This document shows, piece after piece, positions 17,449 to 26,071 of a DNA stretch of 64,000 bases (position 1 is its first letter; the number at the start of each line of letters is the position of its first letter). Below the pieces are notes generated by a model. It saw only the letters and a list, made by a program, of their open reading frames with translations. It was not told the origin of the DNA and did not search any database. Source of the stretch: Bacteroidetes bacterium GWB2_32_14 (lineage in GTDB: Bacteria; Bacteroidota; Bacteroidia; Bacteroidales; UBA12077). Location: NCBI GenBank assembly GCA_001768235.1, contig MENK01000033.1:19126-83125 (forward strand), given 5' to 3'. A program made the translations under genes and the position numbers.

Positions 17449-19080
17449 ATGAATACCTATCGGGATATTTTCAAATGGGGTGATAAACGTGAAACACCAA
17501 TTGATTCGGGTACTTTTAAAATTATTAAAGAAAAATTCGGATATGCTGAGCCAGATTTACAAGTTAAGCATCTCTTTGGAAATCAGGAGGTAAAACTTGG
17601 TAGTCAATGTCAACTAGAAAAGTCAATAATTAAAAAGTTGGCTGAGATTGTTGGTTCAGAGAATATTAAAGATGATGATTTTTCGAGAGCATCTCATGCT
17701 CATGGTAAATTCTATGCAGAATTACTGAAACTCAGAAAAGGAGAGATACTATCACCTCCCGATTTAGTGATATATCCTCGTTCCGAAGAAGATATTATTC
17801 AGATTCTGGAAGTTTGTAATATAAATAAGATTGCTATAACTCCAGTTGGTGGTCGTTCTTCAGTAACTTGTGGTGTAGAAACTCCAAATAAAGGAATTAG
17901 TCTTGATTTAACTAAACATCTTAATAAAGTTCTGGAAGTTAATACTATAAATTCAACATCAACAGTTCAATCAGGTATGTTTGGACCAGCATTTGAAAAT
18001 TATTTAAACAATTTTGGCGAAGGTTTTACCTGTGGTCACTTTCCTCAATCATTTGAATATTCTACTGTTGGTGGCTGGGTAGCAGCAAAAGGAGCAGGAC
18101 AGGCTTCTACAGGCTATGGTAAAATTGAGCATATGGTTTTATCATTAAAAGTAATAACTCCATCCGGGATAATTGAAACCAAAACTTATCCTGCAAGTGC
18201 CCAGGGCTGGGATTTGCATCCGATTTTTATTGGTTCTGAAGGTACTTTGGGGGTTATTACTCGGGTAACAATGAAAATCCATAAGCACAAACCTGAAAAT
18301 ACAAAATATGCATCATTTATTTTTAAAAACTTTGATTCTGCTGTAAATGCTATGCGTATAGCAATGCAAAGTGGGATAGGACTTCCTCATTTATTCCGCA
18401 TTTCCGACCCGGAAGAATCCGAAATAGCTTTTAAATCAAAAAACTTTGATAACACTTTTGCTGATAAGTTTTTAAATTTACTTGGATATAAATCCGGAAA
18501 CCGTTGTTTGATGTTTGTTGCAGTTGATGGTAGTAAACGGTATGTAAATCAAGTGATTAAATCAATAAAAGAAATAACAAAAACCCAGGGTGCTTTTTTT
18601 ATTGGCGCTGGTCCTACAAAAAAATGGCTCGAACAGCAATATTCAAGTGCATACTTACGCGATCCATTAATGGATTTGGGAATAATGACTGATACACTGG
18701 AAACAGCGGTTATGTGGGATAATCTTATTCCTTTATGGAATGCGGTTCGTAATTACCTGAAAAGTAGGAAAAAAACTGTTGTAATGGTTCATATTTCTCA
18801 TGTTTACGAAAATGGAGCTAATTTATATTTTACCTTTCTCAGTCCTATGCAAAAGGGGAATGAGCTCAACGATTATCATGAATATCATAAAGGAATAATT
18901 GAAACCATTCAAACTCATAAAGGTTCTTTATCACATCATCATGGTGTTGGTAAAACTCTTGCTCCCTGGATGGAAAAAGAAATAGGAAGTGAAGCACTAA
19001 AATTGATGCAGGCAATTAAAAATCAACTTGATCCAAATGGTATCATGAATCCCGGAAATACATTGGGATTAAAACCCTAA
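17449..19080 (+). CDS. Alkylglycerone-phosphate-synthase-like FAD oxidase
   Basis: A 543-residue PCMH-type FAD flavoprotein. The FAD domain has PRSEEDIIQILEVCNINKIAITPVGGRSSVTCGVE, and then TCGHFPQSFEYSTVGGWVAAKGAGQASTGYGKIE, a pattern I recognise from alkyl-DHAP synthase (AGPS) of ether-lipid synthesis rather than from D-lactate dehydrogenases. The C-terminus has SLSHHHGVGKTLAPW, matching the AGPS His-rich active site, and ends LDPNGIMNPGNTLG. AGPS swaps an acyl group on DHAP for a fatty alcohol. The neighbours GlpD (makes DHAP) and a glycerol-kinase-like protein fit, but no acyl-DHAP or fatty-alcohol gene is adjacent. A related 2-hydroxyacid oxidase remains possible. Confidence 0.8.
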   Translation: MNTYRDIFKWGDKRETPIDSGTFKIIKEKFGYAEPDLQVKHLFGNQEVKLGSQCQLEKSIIKKLAEIVGSENIKDDDFSRASHAHGKFYAELLKLRKGEILSPPDLVIYPRSEEDIIQILEVCNINKIAITPVGGRSSVTCGVETPNKGISLDLTKHLNKVLEVNTINSTSTVQSGMFGPAFENYLNNFGEGFTCGHFPQSFEYSTVGGWVAAKGAGQASTGYGKIEHMVLSLKVITPSGIIETKTYPASAQGWDLHPIFIGSEGTLGVITRVTMKIHKHKPENTKYASFIFKNFDSAVNAMRIAMQSGIGLPHLFRISDPEESEIAFKSKNFDNTFADKFLNLLGYKSGNRCLMFVAVDGSKRYVNQVIKSIKEITKTQGAFFIGAGPTKKWLEQQYSSAYLRDPLMDLGIMTDTLETAVMWDNLIPLWNAVRNYLKSRKKTVVMVHISHVYENGANLYFTFLSPMQKGNELNDYHEYHKGIIETIQTHKGSLSHHHGVGKTLAPWMEKEIGSEALKLMQAIKNQLDPNGIMNPGNTLGLKP

Positions 19081-19090
19081 ATTGCTAATA

Positions 19091-20662
19091 ATGAACAATA
19101 CTAAAAAATATGTTGCAGTAGTTGATGCAGGAACACAATCAATTCGAGCAGTTATTATCGATTTACATGGAAATATTTGCGAAATTGAAAAAACAGAGAT
19201 TGAACCTTATTTTTCTGATCAGCCGGGATATGCCGAACAAGATGCAGATTATTTATGGGATATGCTTTGCAAGACTACTCAAAGATTGGTAAAGAAATCA
19301 AATATTGATATTTCACAAATAAAAGGGTTATCAATTACTTCTCAACGAGGAACAGTTGTTAACCTTGATAAAGATGGAAAGCCATTACGCCCTGCAATTA
19401 TTTGGCTCGATCAGCGCAAAGCGAGAATCGACAATTGGCCCAAAGGAATTGTAAAAAAAGGTTTGCAAATAATTAATATGTACGAGTCTCTGGCTCATGC
19501 GATTAAAGATGGTGAATCCAACTGGATTCGACAAAATCAACCTGAAATATGGGAAAAAACACATAAATATGTTTTCCTTTCGGCATTTTTTAACTATCGT
19601 TTAGTTGGAAAATATATTGATTCTGTTGGTAGTACGGTGGGTTATATGCCGTTTGATTATAAAAAACATCAATGGTCAAAAAAAGGAGATGTTAATTCAA
19701 AGTTATTCCCTGTAGAACGTGATAAATTGGTTGATTTAGTTAAACCTTCGGAGTTGCTGGGAAATATTACAAAATTAGCTTCGGAACAAACGGGATTTCC
19801 TGAAGGTTTACCTGTAATTGCTGCTGCAGCCGATAAAGCATGCGAGGTATTGGGTTCGGGTTGTTCAACACCCGAAATAGCATGTTTAAGTTATGGTACA
19901 ACTGCAACCATTGAAACAGTTAATAATAAGTATGTTGAAGTAATTCCATTTTTTCCATCTTATCCGAGCGCTATCCCTGACCATTTCAATACTGAAGTAA
20001 TGATTTACAGGGGATATTGGATGATTAAATGGTTTAAGAATGAATTTGGACATAAAGAAGTTGAATTATCAAAGCAATTAGGAAAATTACCTGAAGAGCT
20101 TTTTGATGAAATGATCGAAAAAATTACTCCTGGTTCTATGGGTCTAACTTTACAACCGTATTGGTCGCCAGGTGTAAAAATTCCCGGAATTGAAGCAAAA
20201 GGTGCAGTTATTGGCTTTGGCGATGTTCATACACGAGCTCATTTATATCGTTCTATACTTGAAGGACTTACTTATGCTTTAAAGGATGGCGCTATTCGAA
20301 CAGAGAATAAAACAGGTGTAAAAATTCAAAAACTTCGTGTGTCAGGAGGAGGTTCTCAAAGTAAAAATGCTTTACAAATGACTGCTGATATTTTTGATAT
20401 CCCTGTAGAAAAGCCACATACTTACGAAACATCAGCTCTTGGGGCTGCTATAAATTGTACTGTTGGGTTAAAACTTTATCCCGACTTTGATGCCGCAATT
20501 AAAAATATGTGTAGAGTCAGTGAAGTTTACTTACCTATGCCAGAAAACAGGGATATTTATAAAAAACTTTTTAATAACGTTTATTTGAAAATGTATAAGC
20601 AGTTAAAACCCCTTTATTCTGAGATAAGAGAAATTACAAACTATCCCAAAAGAGAATACTAA
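19091..20662 (+). CDS. FGGY-family carbohydrate kinase (glycerol-kinase-like)
   Basis: ATP-dependent sugar or polyol kinase of about 523 residues; the start is placed at the ATG at 19091 (MNNTKKYVAVVDAGTQSIRAV), since the preceding in-frame TTG at 19082 lies 1 bp after the stop of the upstream gene. The N-terminal FGGY domain holds VVDAGTQSIRAVIID and LSITSQRGTVV, with WLDQRKA as the sugar-site segment; the C-terminal domain has LEGLTYALKDG and RVSGGGSQSKNALQMTADIFDIPVE, the adenine and phosphate site. Overall it resembles glycerol and xylulose kinases. It closes the glpD cluster, so glycerol or a glycerol-like polyol is the likely substrate, not proven. Confidence 0.85.
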   Translation: MNNTKKYVAVVDAGTQSIRAVIIDLHGNICEIEKTEIEPYFSDQPGYAEQDADYLWDMLCKTTQRLVKKSNIDISQIKGLSITSQRGTVVNLDKDGKPLRPAIIWLDQRKARIDNWPKGIVKKGLQIINMYESLAHAIKDGESNWIRQNQPEIWEKTHKYVFLSAFFNYRLVGKYIDSVGSTVGYMPFDYKKHQWSKKGDVNSKLFPVERDKLVDLVKPSELLGNITKLASEQTGFPEGLPVIAAAADKACEVLGSGCSTPEIACLSYGTTATIETVNNKYVEVIPFFPSYPSAIPDHFNTEVMIYRGYWMIKWFKNEFGHKEVELSKQLGKLPEELFDEMIEKITPGSMGLTLQPYWSPGVKIPGIEAKGAVIGFGDVHTRAHLYRSILEGLTYALKDGAIRTENKTGVKIQKLRVSGGGSQSKNALQMTADIFDIPVEKPHTYETSALGAAINCTVGLKLYPDFDAAIKNMCRVSEVYLPMPENRDIYKKLFNNVYLKMYKQLKPLYSEIREITNYPKREY

Positions 20663-20672
20663 AAAATCCATG

Positions 20673-21050
20673 TCATTTTTTATCTGTAATATCTCTTCCA
20701 AAAGGAGTAAGAGCTAAAGCAGCGAGTTTAAAATGCTGTAAGCCAAAGGGAATACCAATAATCGTTATCAGCAAAACAATTCCAAAAATAAGATGCGATA
20801 AGGCAATCCATATACCGCCGACAAAAATCCACAGAATATTAAAAATAATATATAAACATCCTCCGGAGCGATTACTTTGAACAGTTGTTTTCCCAAATGG
20901 CCATAATGCAAGTATTCCTAACTTAAATGTCTGAATTCCAAAAGGAATACCAATAATTGTCACGATTAAGATGAAACTACTTATAAAATATTCGATAGCA
21001 ATTATAATACCACCAAATACAAGCCAAATTATATTACCCAGGATATTCAT
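20673..21050 (-). CDS. YccF-family inner-membrane protein with two tandem domains
   Basis: A 125-residue membrane protein of unknown function made of two copies of the YccF unit. Each copy has a hydrophobic segment ending in IIGIPFG and FKL...LAL.PFG: VTIIGIPFGIQTFKLGILALWPFGK in the first and ITIIGIPFGLQHFKLAALALTPFGR in the second. Four hydrophobic stretches are expected. It converges with the FGGY kinase and follows the symporter gene by 2 bp, so it may share that transcript. Confidence 0.85.
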   Translation of the reverse strand: MNILGNIIWLVFGGIIIAIEYFISSFILIVTIIGIPFGIQTFKLGILALWPFGKTTVQSNRSGGCLYIIFNILWIFVGGIWIALSHLIFGIVLLITIIGIPFGLQHFKLAALALTPFGRDITDKK

Positions 21051-21052
21051 AT

Positions 21053-22273
21053 TTAATTTGTTTTATCATTTAAAATTTCTCCTTCAGACTTAGCGATAAT
21101 TACTGCACCACAAGAATCACTATAAACATTTACTGTAGTTCTGAACATATCAAGCAATGGATCAACGGCTAAAATTAAGCCCACCCCTTCAAGAGGTAAA
21201 CCTACAGCCGAAAGAATGATTGAAATCATTACCAGTCCTGCCATGGGTATTCCTGCTGCACCAATTGATGCTAATAATGCTGTAAATACAACAATTGCTT
21301 GTTGTGCAATAGTTAATTCTACACCATAAGCCTGAGCAATAAATAGTGCTGCAACGCATTCATAAAGTGCTGTTCCATCCATGTTTACAGTCGCTCCAAG
21401 TGGAAGAGTGAAGCTTGTAATTTTATTTGAAACCCCGCTTTTAAATTCAACAGCATTCATTGTTAAGGGAAGTGTAGCGCTTGATGATGCTGTCGAAAAT
21501 GCTGTAATCAAAGGGGTAAGCATGTTTTTTAAATGCCAGAATGGATTTACTCTTCCAAACGCTTTGACAAGTACAGGTAATGTAATCATGGCATGAATAA
21601 ATAAACCAACTAAAACAGTTAACATATAAATACCCATTCTGCCTGCAAATTCTGTTATCGAAGGGGCCTCTGAAATAGCCTTTGAAACAATTCCTAAAAT
21701 TCCAATTGGTGTAAACTTGATAACAAACATGGTTATTTTCATCATTACTTCAAAGAAAGAATTGAATAAATCAGTCATAAAAACTGATGATTTTTTACTC
21801 GTTTGCGTAATAAAAAAACCAAATAGAAGAGCAAAAAATATTATAGGCAACATGTCACCATTAGAAAAAGCTTCAAAAATATTTGTAGGTATTATTTTAA
21901 TTAACGTTCCACCAAATGAATCCTGCATCAAATCTAGCCCATCAACTTTTTTTATTAAACCGAGATCTGCATTAACCCCGGGTTTGAATTGATTTACTAA
22001 GAATAACCCGGTTAAAATGGCTAATAAACTGGTTGTTGTGTAATAAAACATTGTTTTTAAGCCAAGTCTTCCAAAATTACGGGCATTTCCAATATTTGCT
22101 ATTCCTGAAATGATTGAAGTTAATACCAAAGGTATGATTATCATTCTTAAACCACGAAGAAATAAAACACCCATCCACGATATATAAGGTACATATTCCT
22201 TTAAAAATACTCCGAATAGAATGCCTGTAATCAATCCAATTAAGACCTGCCAATGGAATGCAATCTTTTTCAT
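21053..22273 (-). CDS. Dicarboxylate/amino acid:cation symporter (DAACS family)
   Basis: A 406-residue GltP/DctA-like secondary transporter that couples uptake of glutamate, aspartate or C4-dicarboxylates to sodium or protons. Family signatures are the serine-rich re-entrant loop AFSTASSSATLPLTMN and the TM7 motif LPLGATVNMDGTALYE, followed by AAGIPMAGLVMISIIL and DPLLDMFRTTVNVYSDS, the substrate-binding Arg region. Eight helices plus two re-entrant loops are expected. Its 5' region contains three sites related to the palindromes in front of the XRE gene, so that regulator may control it. Confidence 0.9.
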   Translation of the reverse strand: MKKIAFHWQVLIGLITGILFGVFLKEYVPYISWMGVLFLRGLRMIIIPLVLTSIISGIANIGNARNFGRLGLKTMFYYTTTSLLAILTGLFLVNQFKPGVNADLGLIKKVDGLDLMQDSFGGTLIKIIPTNIFEAFSNGDMLPIIFFALLFGFFITQTSKKSSVFMTDLFNSFFEVMMKITMFVIKFTPIGILGIVSKAISEAPSITEFAGRMGIYMLTVLVGLFIHAMITLPVLVKAFGRVNPFWHLKNMLTPLITAFSTASSSATLPLTMNAVEFKSGVSNKITSFTLPLGATVNMDGTALYECVAALFIAQAYGVELTIAQQAIVVFTALLASIGAAGIPMAGLVMISIILSAVGLPLEGVGLILAVDPLLDMFRTTVNVYSDSCGAVIIAKSEGEILNDKTN

Positions 22274-22488
22274 ATAAATTTGACTTTAAATTTCATAAAT
22301 TTAATAAAACGATTATTGATTTAGAATATAAAATAGGTGATAAGTTTAATATTTATTTCTTCTCAGGAATAAATTATTTCAAGCCATATTTAAACTCCGA
22401 AATGAATATTCGATTCTCATGAACATAAATTCTAAAATAAAATTTCATATAATTAATTCAACACCATTGCATAAATACAAATTCAAGG

Positions 22489-22559
22489 TTACATATGTGA
22501 ATTATACTTACGTACACAAATGTAAACAACTAAAACTATCCAACATATTACATAAGTAA
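22489..22559. promoter_or_regulatory. Cluster of TTACA-NN-TGTAA-like operator sites upstream of the symporter
   Basis: Three related sites: TTACATATGTGA at 22489-22500, ACACAAATGTAA at 22514-22525, and TTACATAAGTAA at 22548-22559. They match the TTACA-NN-TGTAA consensus at 8-9 of 10 positions. They lie 215-290 bp before the symporter start on its strand, so they could act from a distance or belong to an upstream promoter. Confidence 0.4.
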
Positions 22560-23097
22560 TTAAACTTCATACATTATTTTGTTTACAAATACAATCACTT
22601 ACGGCATGCAACCGAATGAATATTCTATAAAATTATAATATTCATTATATCAGTATATTATAATCATTAAATGAAGTAATATACTAATAAAACAACCTAA
22701 AATAAAAATAAGTAATCAAAATTTTAATAAAAAGACATATTAACTAACTAATATTCATTAATTTAAAAATATATATTAAAGTAAATGATTAAGTTGATCG
22801 GGGCTTATCAGAACAATTGCATTACAAAATCAATATTTACCATTTTGTAAATACTTATAAATAAATGGTTTAATAAATATCAATAATATACACTATTCTA
22901 TTTCTGATAAATAAGAATTATAAAAGTTAAAACAATTTGTTTGTATTGATTTACACTAGGAATCAGCCTTAATATTGTATTTAGACAGCAATAATACGCC
23001 TAATCACTTTTAAAAACCTAATAAGTTCAATATTAATGATTTCCAATCTTATTTTTTACGTAAAAGGATCGGTTTTAGATGGTATTAAATGATATTT

Positions 23098-23355
23098 TAA
23101 CATTGGTGTCCGGTTTACTAAACCTTGTAATATGAATAATATTAAACCTTTTCTTGGATTTTACCACCAAGATGTTTCATTTTAATTAATTCTACAAAGA
23201 TTTTACCCGGCCAGCGGCAGGCTGCTATGCAGTATTTACGCCAGCAACGTAGTTACTACATCTTCGTAGATAAATATATTATGAAATTAGCGAAGCAACT
23301 TAGTTGCGACATTTTCATTGGTTACAATTTTTACCGGACAAAAGTGATATTTTAA
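23098..23355. repeat. Non-coding element B with inverted ends (MITE/REP-like)
   Basis: The left boundary near 23107 reads TGTCCGGT and the right boundary near 23332 reads ACCGGACA, an inverted pair; the right end ACCGGACAAAAGTGATATTTT is nearly the same as the right end of element A at 2262-2280. The interior holds short hairpins such as GTAG-TTA-CTAC near 23240, CTAC-ATCTTC-GTAG near 23258 and GCAAC-TTA-GTTGC near 23295. No coding frame is present. The local base composition is richer in G and C than its surroundings, which supports an inserted element. Confidence 0.5.
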
Positions 23356-23398
23356 TGTAGTTTCGAGTAATTTAAATTCTAAACACATCTTAATTAAA

Positions 23399-23467
23399 TT
23401 ACATATGTAAATTCATGAAAACCAAATAAAGTTACACTTGTAAAATAAATTATATTTACATTTGTAA
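23399..23467. promoter_or_regulatory. Three TTACA-NN-TGTAA palindromes in front of the XRE gene
   Basis: TTACATATGTAA at 23399-23410 (perfect palindrome), TTACACTTGTAA at 23432-23443 and TTACATTTGTAA at 23456-23467. Their centres are 33 and 24 bp apart, and the last ends 16 bp before the ATG at 23484. This is the layout of an autoregulated operator bound by a small helix-turn-helix dimer. Confidence 0.6.
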
Positions 23468-23483
23468 TTATTTAGTCGTTGGC

Positions 23484-23897
23484 ATGAAAAACAGAATAAT
23501 CCAATTTTTAAAAGAAAATGACTTAACGTCAACCCGGTTTGCTGATGTTATTGGTGTTCAAAGATCAAGCATATCGCATATATTATCCGGAAGAAATAAA
23601 CCAAGCTTTGATTTTATTGAAAAGATGCTTATTGCCTATCCCGATATTAATGCCCAATGGCTCATTACAGGAAAAGGAAATATGAGTAATAATCAACCTG
23701 ATTTATTTAGCCAAAATCAAAATAATACAGCAAAAATTCCCCCGCGAGAATCGGTTATTCAAACTTTTGCAAATAACCATAATCATATAACTCAGCCTGA
23801 ACAAGAAATAAATGAAAAGGATGATTCACCCCGGAAAATTGAACGAATTGTAATTTTTTATACAGATTCTTCTTTTAAAGAATATAAACCACAATAA
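23484..23897 (+). CDS. XRE-family helix-turn-helix regulator
   Basis: A 137-residue DNA-binding protein. The N-terminal Cro/CI-type helix-turn-helix spans about 10-65: STRFADVIGVQRSSISHILSGRNKPSFDFIEKML with the recognition helix around QRSSISHIL, followed by INAQWLITGKG, a sequence common in Bacteroidota XRE regulators. The C-terminal half is hydrophilic and probably a dimerisation tail or unstructured. Three TTACA-NN-TGTAA palindromes just upstream make autoregulation likely; related sites near the symporter suggest a second target. It is followed 38 bp later by pyrD. Confidence 0.85.
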   Translation: MKNRIIQFLKENDLTSTRFADVIGVQRSSISHILSGRNKPSFDFIEKMLIAYPDINAQWLITGKGNMSNNQPDLFSQNQNNTAKIPPRESVIQTFANNHNHITQPEQEINEKDDSPRKIERIVIFYTDSSFKEYKPQ

Positions 23898-23935
23898 AAA
23901 TTTATTTTTCTGTACTATCTTTGCCAGAAAATTAT

Positions 23936-24973
23936 ATGTATAAAATTATTATCCGCCCACTATTATTCTTCTTTCCACCTGAAACAATTCATAGTTTAAT
24001 TGTAAACTTTTTAAAAATAGGATTTAAAATTCCTGGTGTAGAATATATTGTAAGAAAGTCTTTTACAATAAATAATAATCGATTAAAAACACAATTTTTA
24101 GGAATGGAATTTAAGAATCCTGTTGGTTTTGCAGCAGGTTTTGATAAAAACGCAGAGATTTATAATCAATTTTCTAGTTTTGGCTTTTCTTTTATTGAAA
24201 TAGGTACAGTTACTCCCAAACCACAACCAGGTAATCCAAAACCCAGATCATTCAGAATACCAAAAGATAACGGGCTGATAAATAGAATGGGATTTAATAA
24301 TAAAGGTGTTGAATGTGCCGTAAACCAATTAAAAAATAAAAAGCATAAGACAATTATAGGAGGAAATATTGGTAAAAATACCAATACTGCAAATGATAAT
24401 GCAATTGATGATTATGTTATTTGCTTCGAAAAATTATATGAATATGTTGATTATTTTGTAGTTAACTTAAGCTGTCCTAATATTAAAGATTTACATAAAT
24501 TACAGGGTAAAGATTCAACAATAACTATACTAAATAAACTTACAGCAATACGCAATACAAAAGCATTATTTAAACCAATTTTATTGAAAATATCTCCTGA
24601 CTTAACCAACGATCAGCTTGATGATATTATTGAAACTTTTAAAATCACAAGAATTGATGGTATTGTTGCAACGAATACAACAATCTCGAGAGAAGGCTTA
24701 ATTACTGATAAACAAACAATTGATAAAATTGCAAACGGGGGATTAAGTGGTAAACCTTTGGCCAAGCGATCAACAGAAATTATTCGGTATTTAAATGAAA
24801 AATCTGCAGGTTCAATTCCAATCATTGGGGTAGGCGGAATTATGAGTGTAGATGACGCATTAGAGAAAATTAAAGCAGGAGCAACCTTAATTCAGGTATA
24901 TACTGGTTTTATATATGAAGGACCGGGGTTTGTAAAAAAAATAAATAGGGAAATTCTTAAAATAAGGAGCTAA
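23936..24973 (+). CDS. pyrD: Dihydroorotate dehydrogenase (quinone), class 2
   Basis: Oxidises dihydroorotate to orotate in pyrimidine synthesis, passing electrons to quinone at the membrane. The start is set at the ATG at 23936 (MYKIIIRPLLFFFPPETIH), because the earlier TTG at 23921 adds five residues to a known amphipathic N-terminal quinone-binding helix. Core motifs: NPVGFAAGFDKNAE, IEIGTVTPKPQPGNPKPR, NRMGFNNKG, catalytic Ser in VVNLSCPN, and C-terminal PIIGVGGIMSVDDALEKIKAGATLIQVYTG for FMN phosphate. Length 345 residues suits class 2. It ends at a strong terminator shared in opposite orientation with tRNA-Lys. Confidence 0.95.
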   Translation: MYKIIIRPLLFFFPPETIHSLIVNFLKIGFKIPGVEYIVRKSFTINNNRLKTQFLGMEFKNPVGFAAGFDKNAEIYNQFSSFGFSFIEIGTVTPKPQPGNPKPRSFRIPKDNGLINRMGFNNKGVECAVNQLKNKKHKTIIGGNIGKNTNTANDNAIDDYVICFEKLYEYVDYFVVNLSCPNIKDLHKLQGKDSTITILNKLTAIRNTKALFKPILLKISPDLTNDQLDDIIETFKITRIDGIVATNTTISREGLITDKQTIDKIANGGLSGKPLAKRSTEIIRYLNEKSAGSIPIIGVGGIMSVDDALEKIKAGATLIQVYTGFIYEGPGFVKKINREILKIRS

Positions 24974-24977
24974 AACT

Positions 24978-25007
24978 AAAAAACCGGAAGAATTTTTCCG
25001 GTTTTTT
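24978..25007 (+). terminator. Terminator after pyrD
   Basis: A 12-bp perfect stem AAAAAACCGGAA/TTCCGGTTTTTT with a 6-nt loop, directly after the pyrD stop, with T-runs on both sides; it can also stop the leftward tRNA-Lys transcript. Confidence 0.88.
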
Positions 25008-25009
25008 AG

Positions 25010-25082
25010 TGATCCAGCTGGGGCTCGAACCCAGGACCCCATCCTTAAAAGGGATGTGCTCTACCTGCTGAGCTACTGAATC
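25010..25082 (-). tRNA. tRNA-Lys (anticodon TTT), copy 1
   Basis: On the minus strand the sequence folds as a full cloverleaf: acceptor GATTCAG/CTGGATC with one G-T pair, D arm AGCTCAGC..., anticodon stem CATCC-CTTTTAA-GGATG giving TTT, and T arm with GTTCGAG. The discriminator is A and CCA is not encoded. It is identical to the copy at 25327-25399. Confidence 0.95.
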
Positions 25083-25239
25083 CTTTTTAATTTCGCTTGC
25101 AAATGTAATATCTTAATTAGTATATCCAAAATAAATTTATATAAAATACCTTATCCTTTAAATTTATATTTTAAAGATAATAATAATGCTTTGTATTTCA
25201 ATAATATAAACATGGATATATAAACTTTATTTAACATTT

Positions 25240-25291
25240 TTTTATAAAGTACAGATAACTTCAGATTTAAAGTTATCTGTACTTTATAAAA
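25240..25291. repeat. 22-bp perfect hairpin between the two tRNA-Lys genes
   Basis: Arms 25240-25261 and 25270-25291 are exact reverse complements and centre on AGTACAGATAACTT...AAGTTATCTGTACT with an 8-nt loop. It lies downstream of the tRNA-Lys copy 2 terminator, so it is not needed for termination. It might be an operator, a processing signal or the trace of an inserted element. Confidence 0.7.
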
Positions 25292-25292
25292 T

Positions 25293-25318
25293 AAAAAAAC
25301 CTGACTTTTTATCAGGCT
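25293..25318 (-). terminator. Terminator for tRNA-Lys copy 2
   Basis: Reading leftward: CCTGA-TAAAAAG-TCAGG followed by seven T, 9 bp beyond the tRNA 3' end. A classic Rho-independent terminator. Confidence 0.85.
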
Positions 25319-25326
25319 CTTTTACG

Positions 25327-25399
25327 TGATCCAGCTGGGGCTCGAACCCAGGACCCCATCCTTAAAAGGGATGTGCTCTACCTGCTGAGCTACTGAATC
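25327..25399 (-). tRNA. tRNA-Lys (anticodon TTT), copy 2
   Basis: Same 72-nt body as copy 1, with the same TTT anticodon loop CTTTTAA and discriminator A, no CCA encoded. The two genes lie 244 bp apart on the same strand, evidence of local duplication. The gap includes its own terminator and a long hairpin. Confidence 0.95.
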
Positions 25400-25623
25400 A
25401 AATCGGATTGCAAAAATAATATCTTATTTTTTAAATCAAAAGTTTTTTTAATAAAATCAATTTTAAAAAACCTAATCACCTGAAAATAAGTTTTATAATT
25501 TTTATATTCCTTTTTTCATTTTCTGGTTTTCTAAAAAATGAACAATATATCATGTATTAATTACATATTTTAATAGATTTGAATAATGAAATTCTATTAA
25601 AATATTCAATAATTAATCGTATT

Positions 25624-26031
25624 ATGTATTGTTCTGAAACAAAAATTCGTGTTAGGTATGGCGAAACAGATAAAATGGGATACGTATATTATGGTGTGTA
25701 TCCTTTATATTTTGAAGTGGGTAGAACAGAATTAATGAGGGAATTTAATTTTCCATACAGCAAAATTGAAGAAATGGGTATTATGCTCCCTGTATTGTCT
25801 TTAGATATTAAATATTTTAAACCGGCTAAGTACGATGATTTACTTACTGTTAAAACCGTTTTAAAAGAGCTTCCGTTGGCCAGAATTACTTTTTATTACC
25901 AGATTTTTAATCAAAACAACGAACTCCTAAACGAAGGTACAACCACCCTGGTTTTTGTTGATGAAAAAACCCGTCGCCCCAGAAAAGCACCTGAAGATCT
26001 TTTAAAAAGCCTGGTTAAACACTTTTCATAA
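25624..26031 (+). CDS. YbgC/4HBT-family acyl-CoA thioesterase
   Basis: A 135-residue hotdog-fold thioesterase when started at the ATG at 25624 (MYCSETKIRVRYGETDKMG); an upstream TTG at 25579 would add 15 residues with no family match. The active-site stretch is RYGETDKMGYVYYGVYPLYFEVGRTELM, matching the Bacteroidota version of the YbgC motif (acidic residue, then YxxxY). It hydrolyses short- or medium-chain acyl-CoA. It is alone, following the tRNA-Lys pair and preceding the DUF4252 cluster. Confidence 0.85.
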   Translation: MYCSETKIRVRYGETDKMGYVYYGVYPLYFEVGRTELMREFNFPYSKIEEMGIMLPVLSLDIKYFKPAKYDDLLTVKTVLKELPLARITFYYQIFNQNNELLNEGTTTLVFVDEKTRRPRKAPEDLLKSLVKHFS

Positions 26032-26071
26032 AAAATCTTTTATGCATTTTTAATGTATTGTTATTTTTTTC

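Larger units (their letters stand above)
22274..23483. other. 1.2-kb non-coding divergent region
   Basis: This long AT-rich gap separates the symporter from the XRE regulator. It contains a group of TTACA-NN-TGTAA-like sites at 22489-22559, a 10-bp inverted repeat at 22615-22646 (AATGAATATT/AATATTCATT), a 9-bp inverted repeat near 22652-22686, the inverted-end repeat B at 23098-23355, and three more palindromes at 23399-23467. No open frame of useful size occurs on either strand from 22650 to 23090, and nothing there resembles a degraded known gene. It could be a landing site for mobile elements or host an unrecognised small RNA. Confidence 0.6.

Noticed and set aside
22650..23090. Possible degraded gene in the long intergenic region
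   Set aside because: Stops occur densely in all frames and no recognisable protein fragment could be read.
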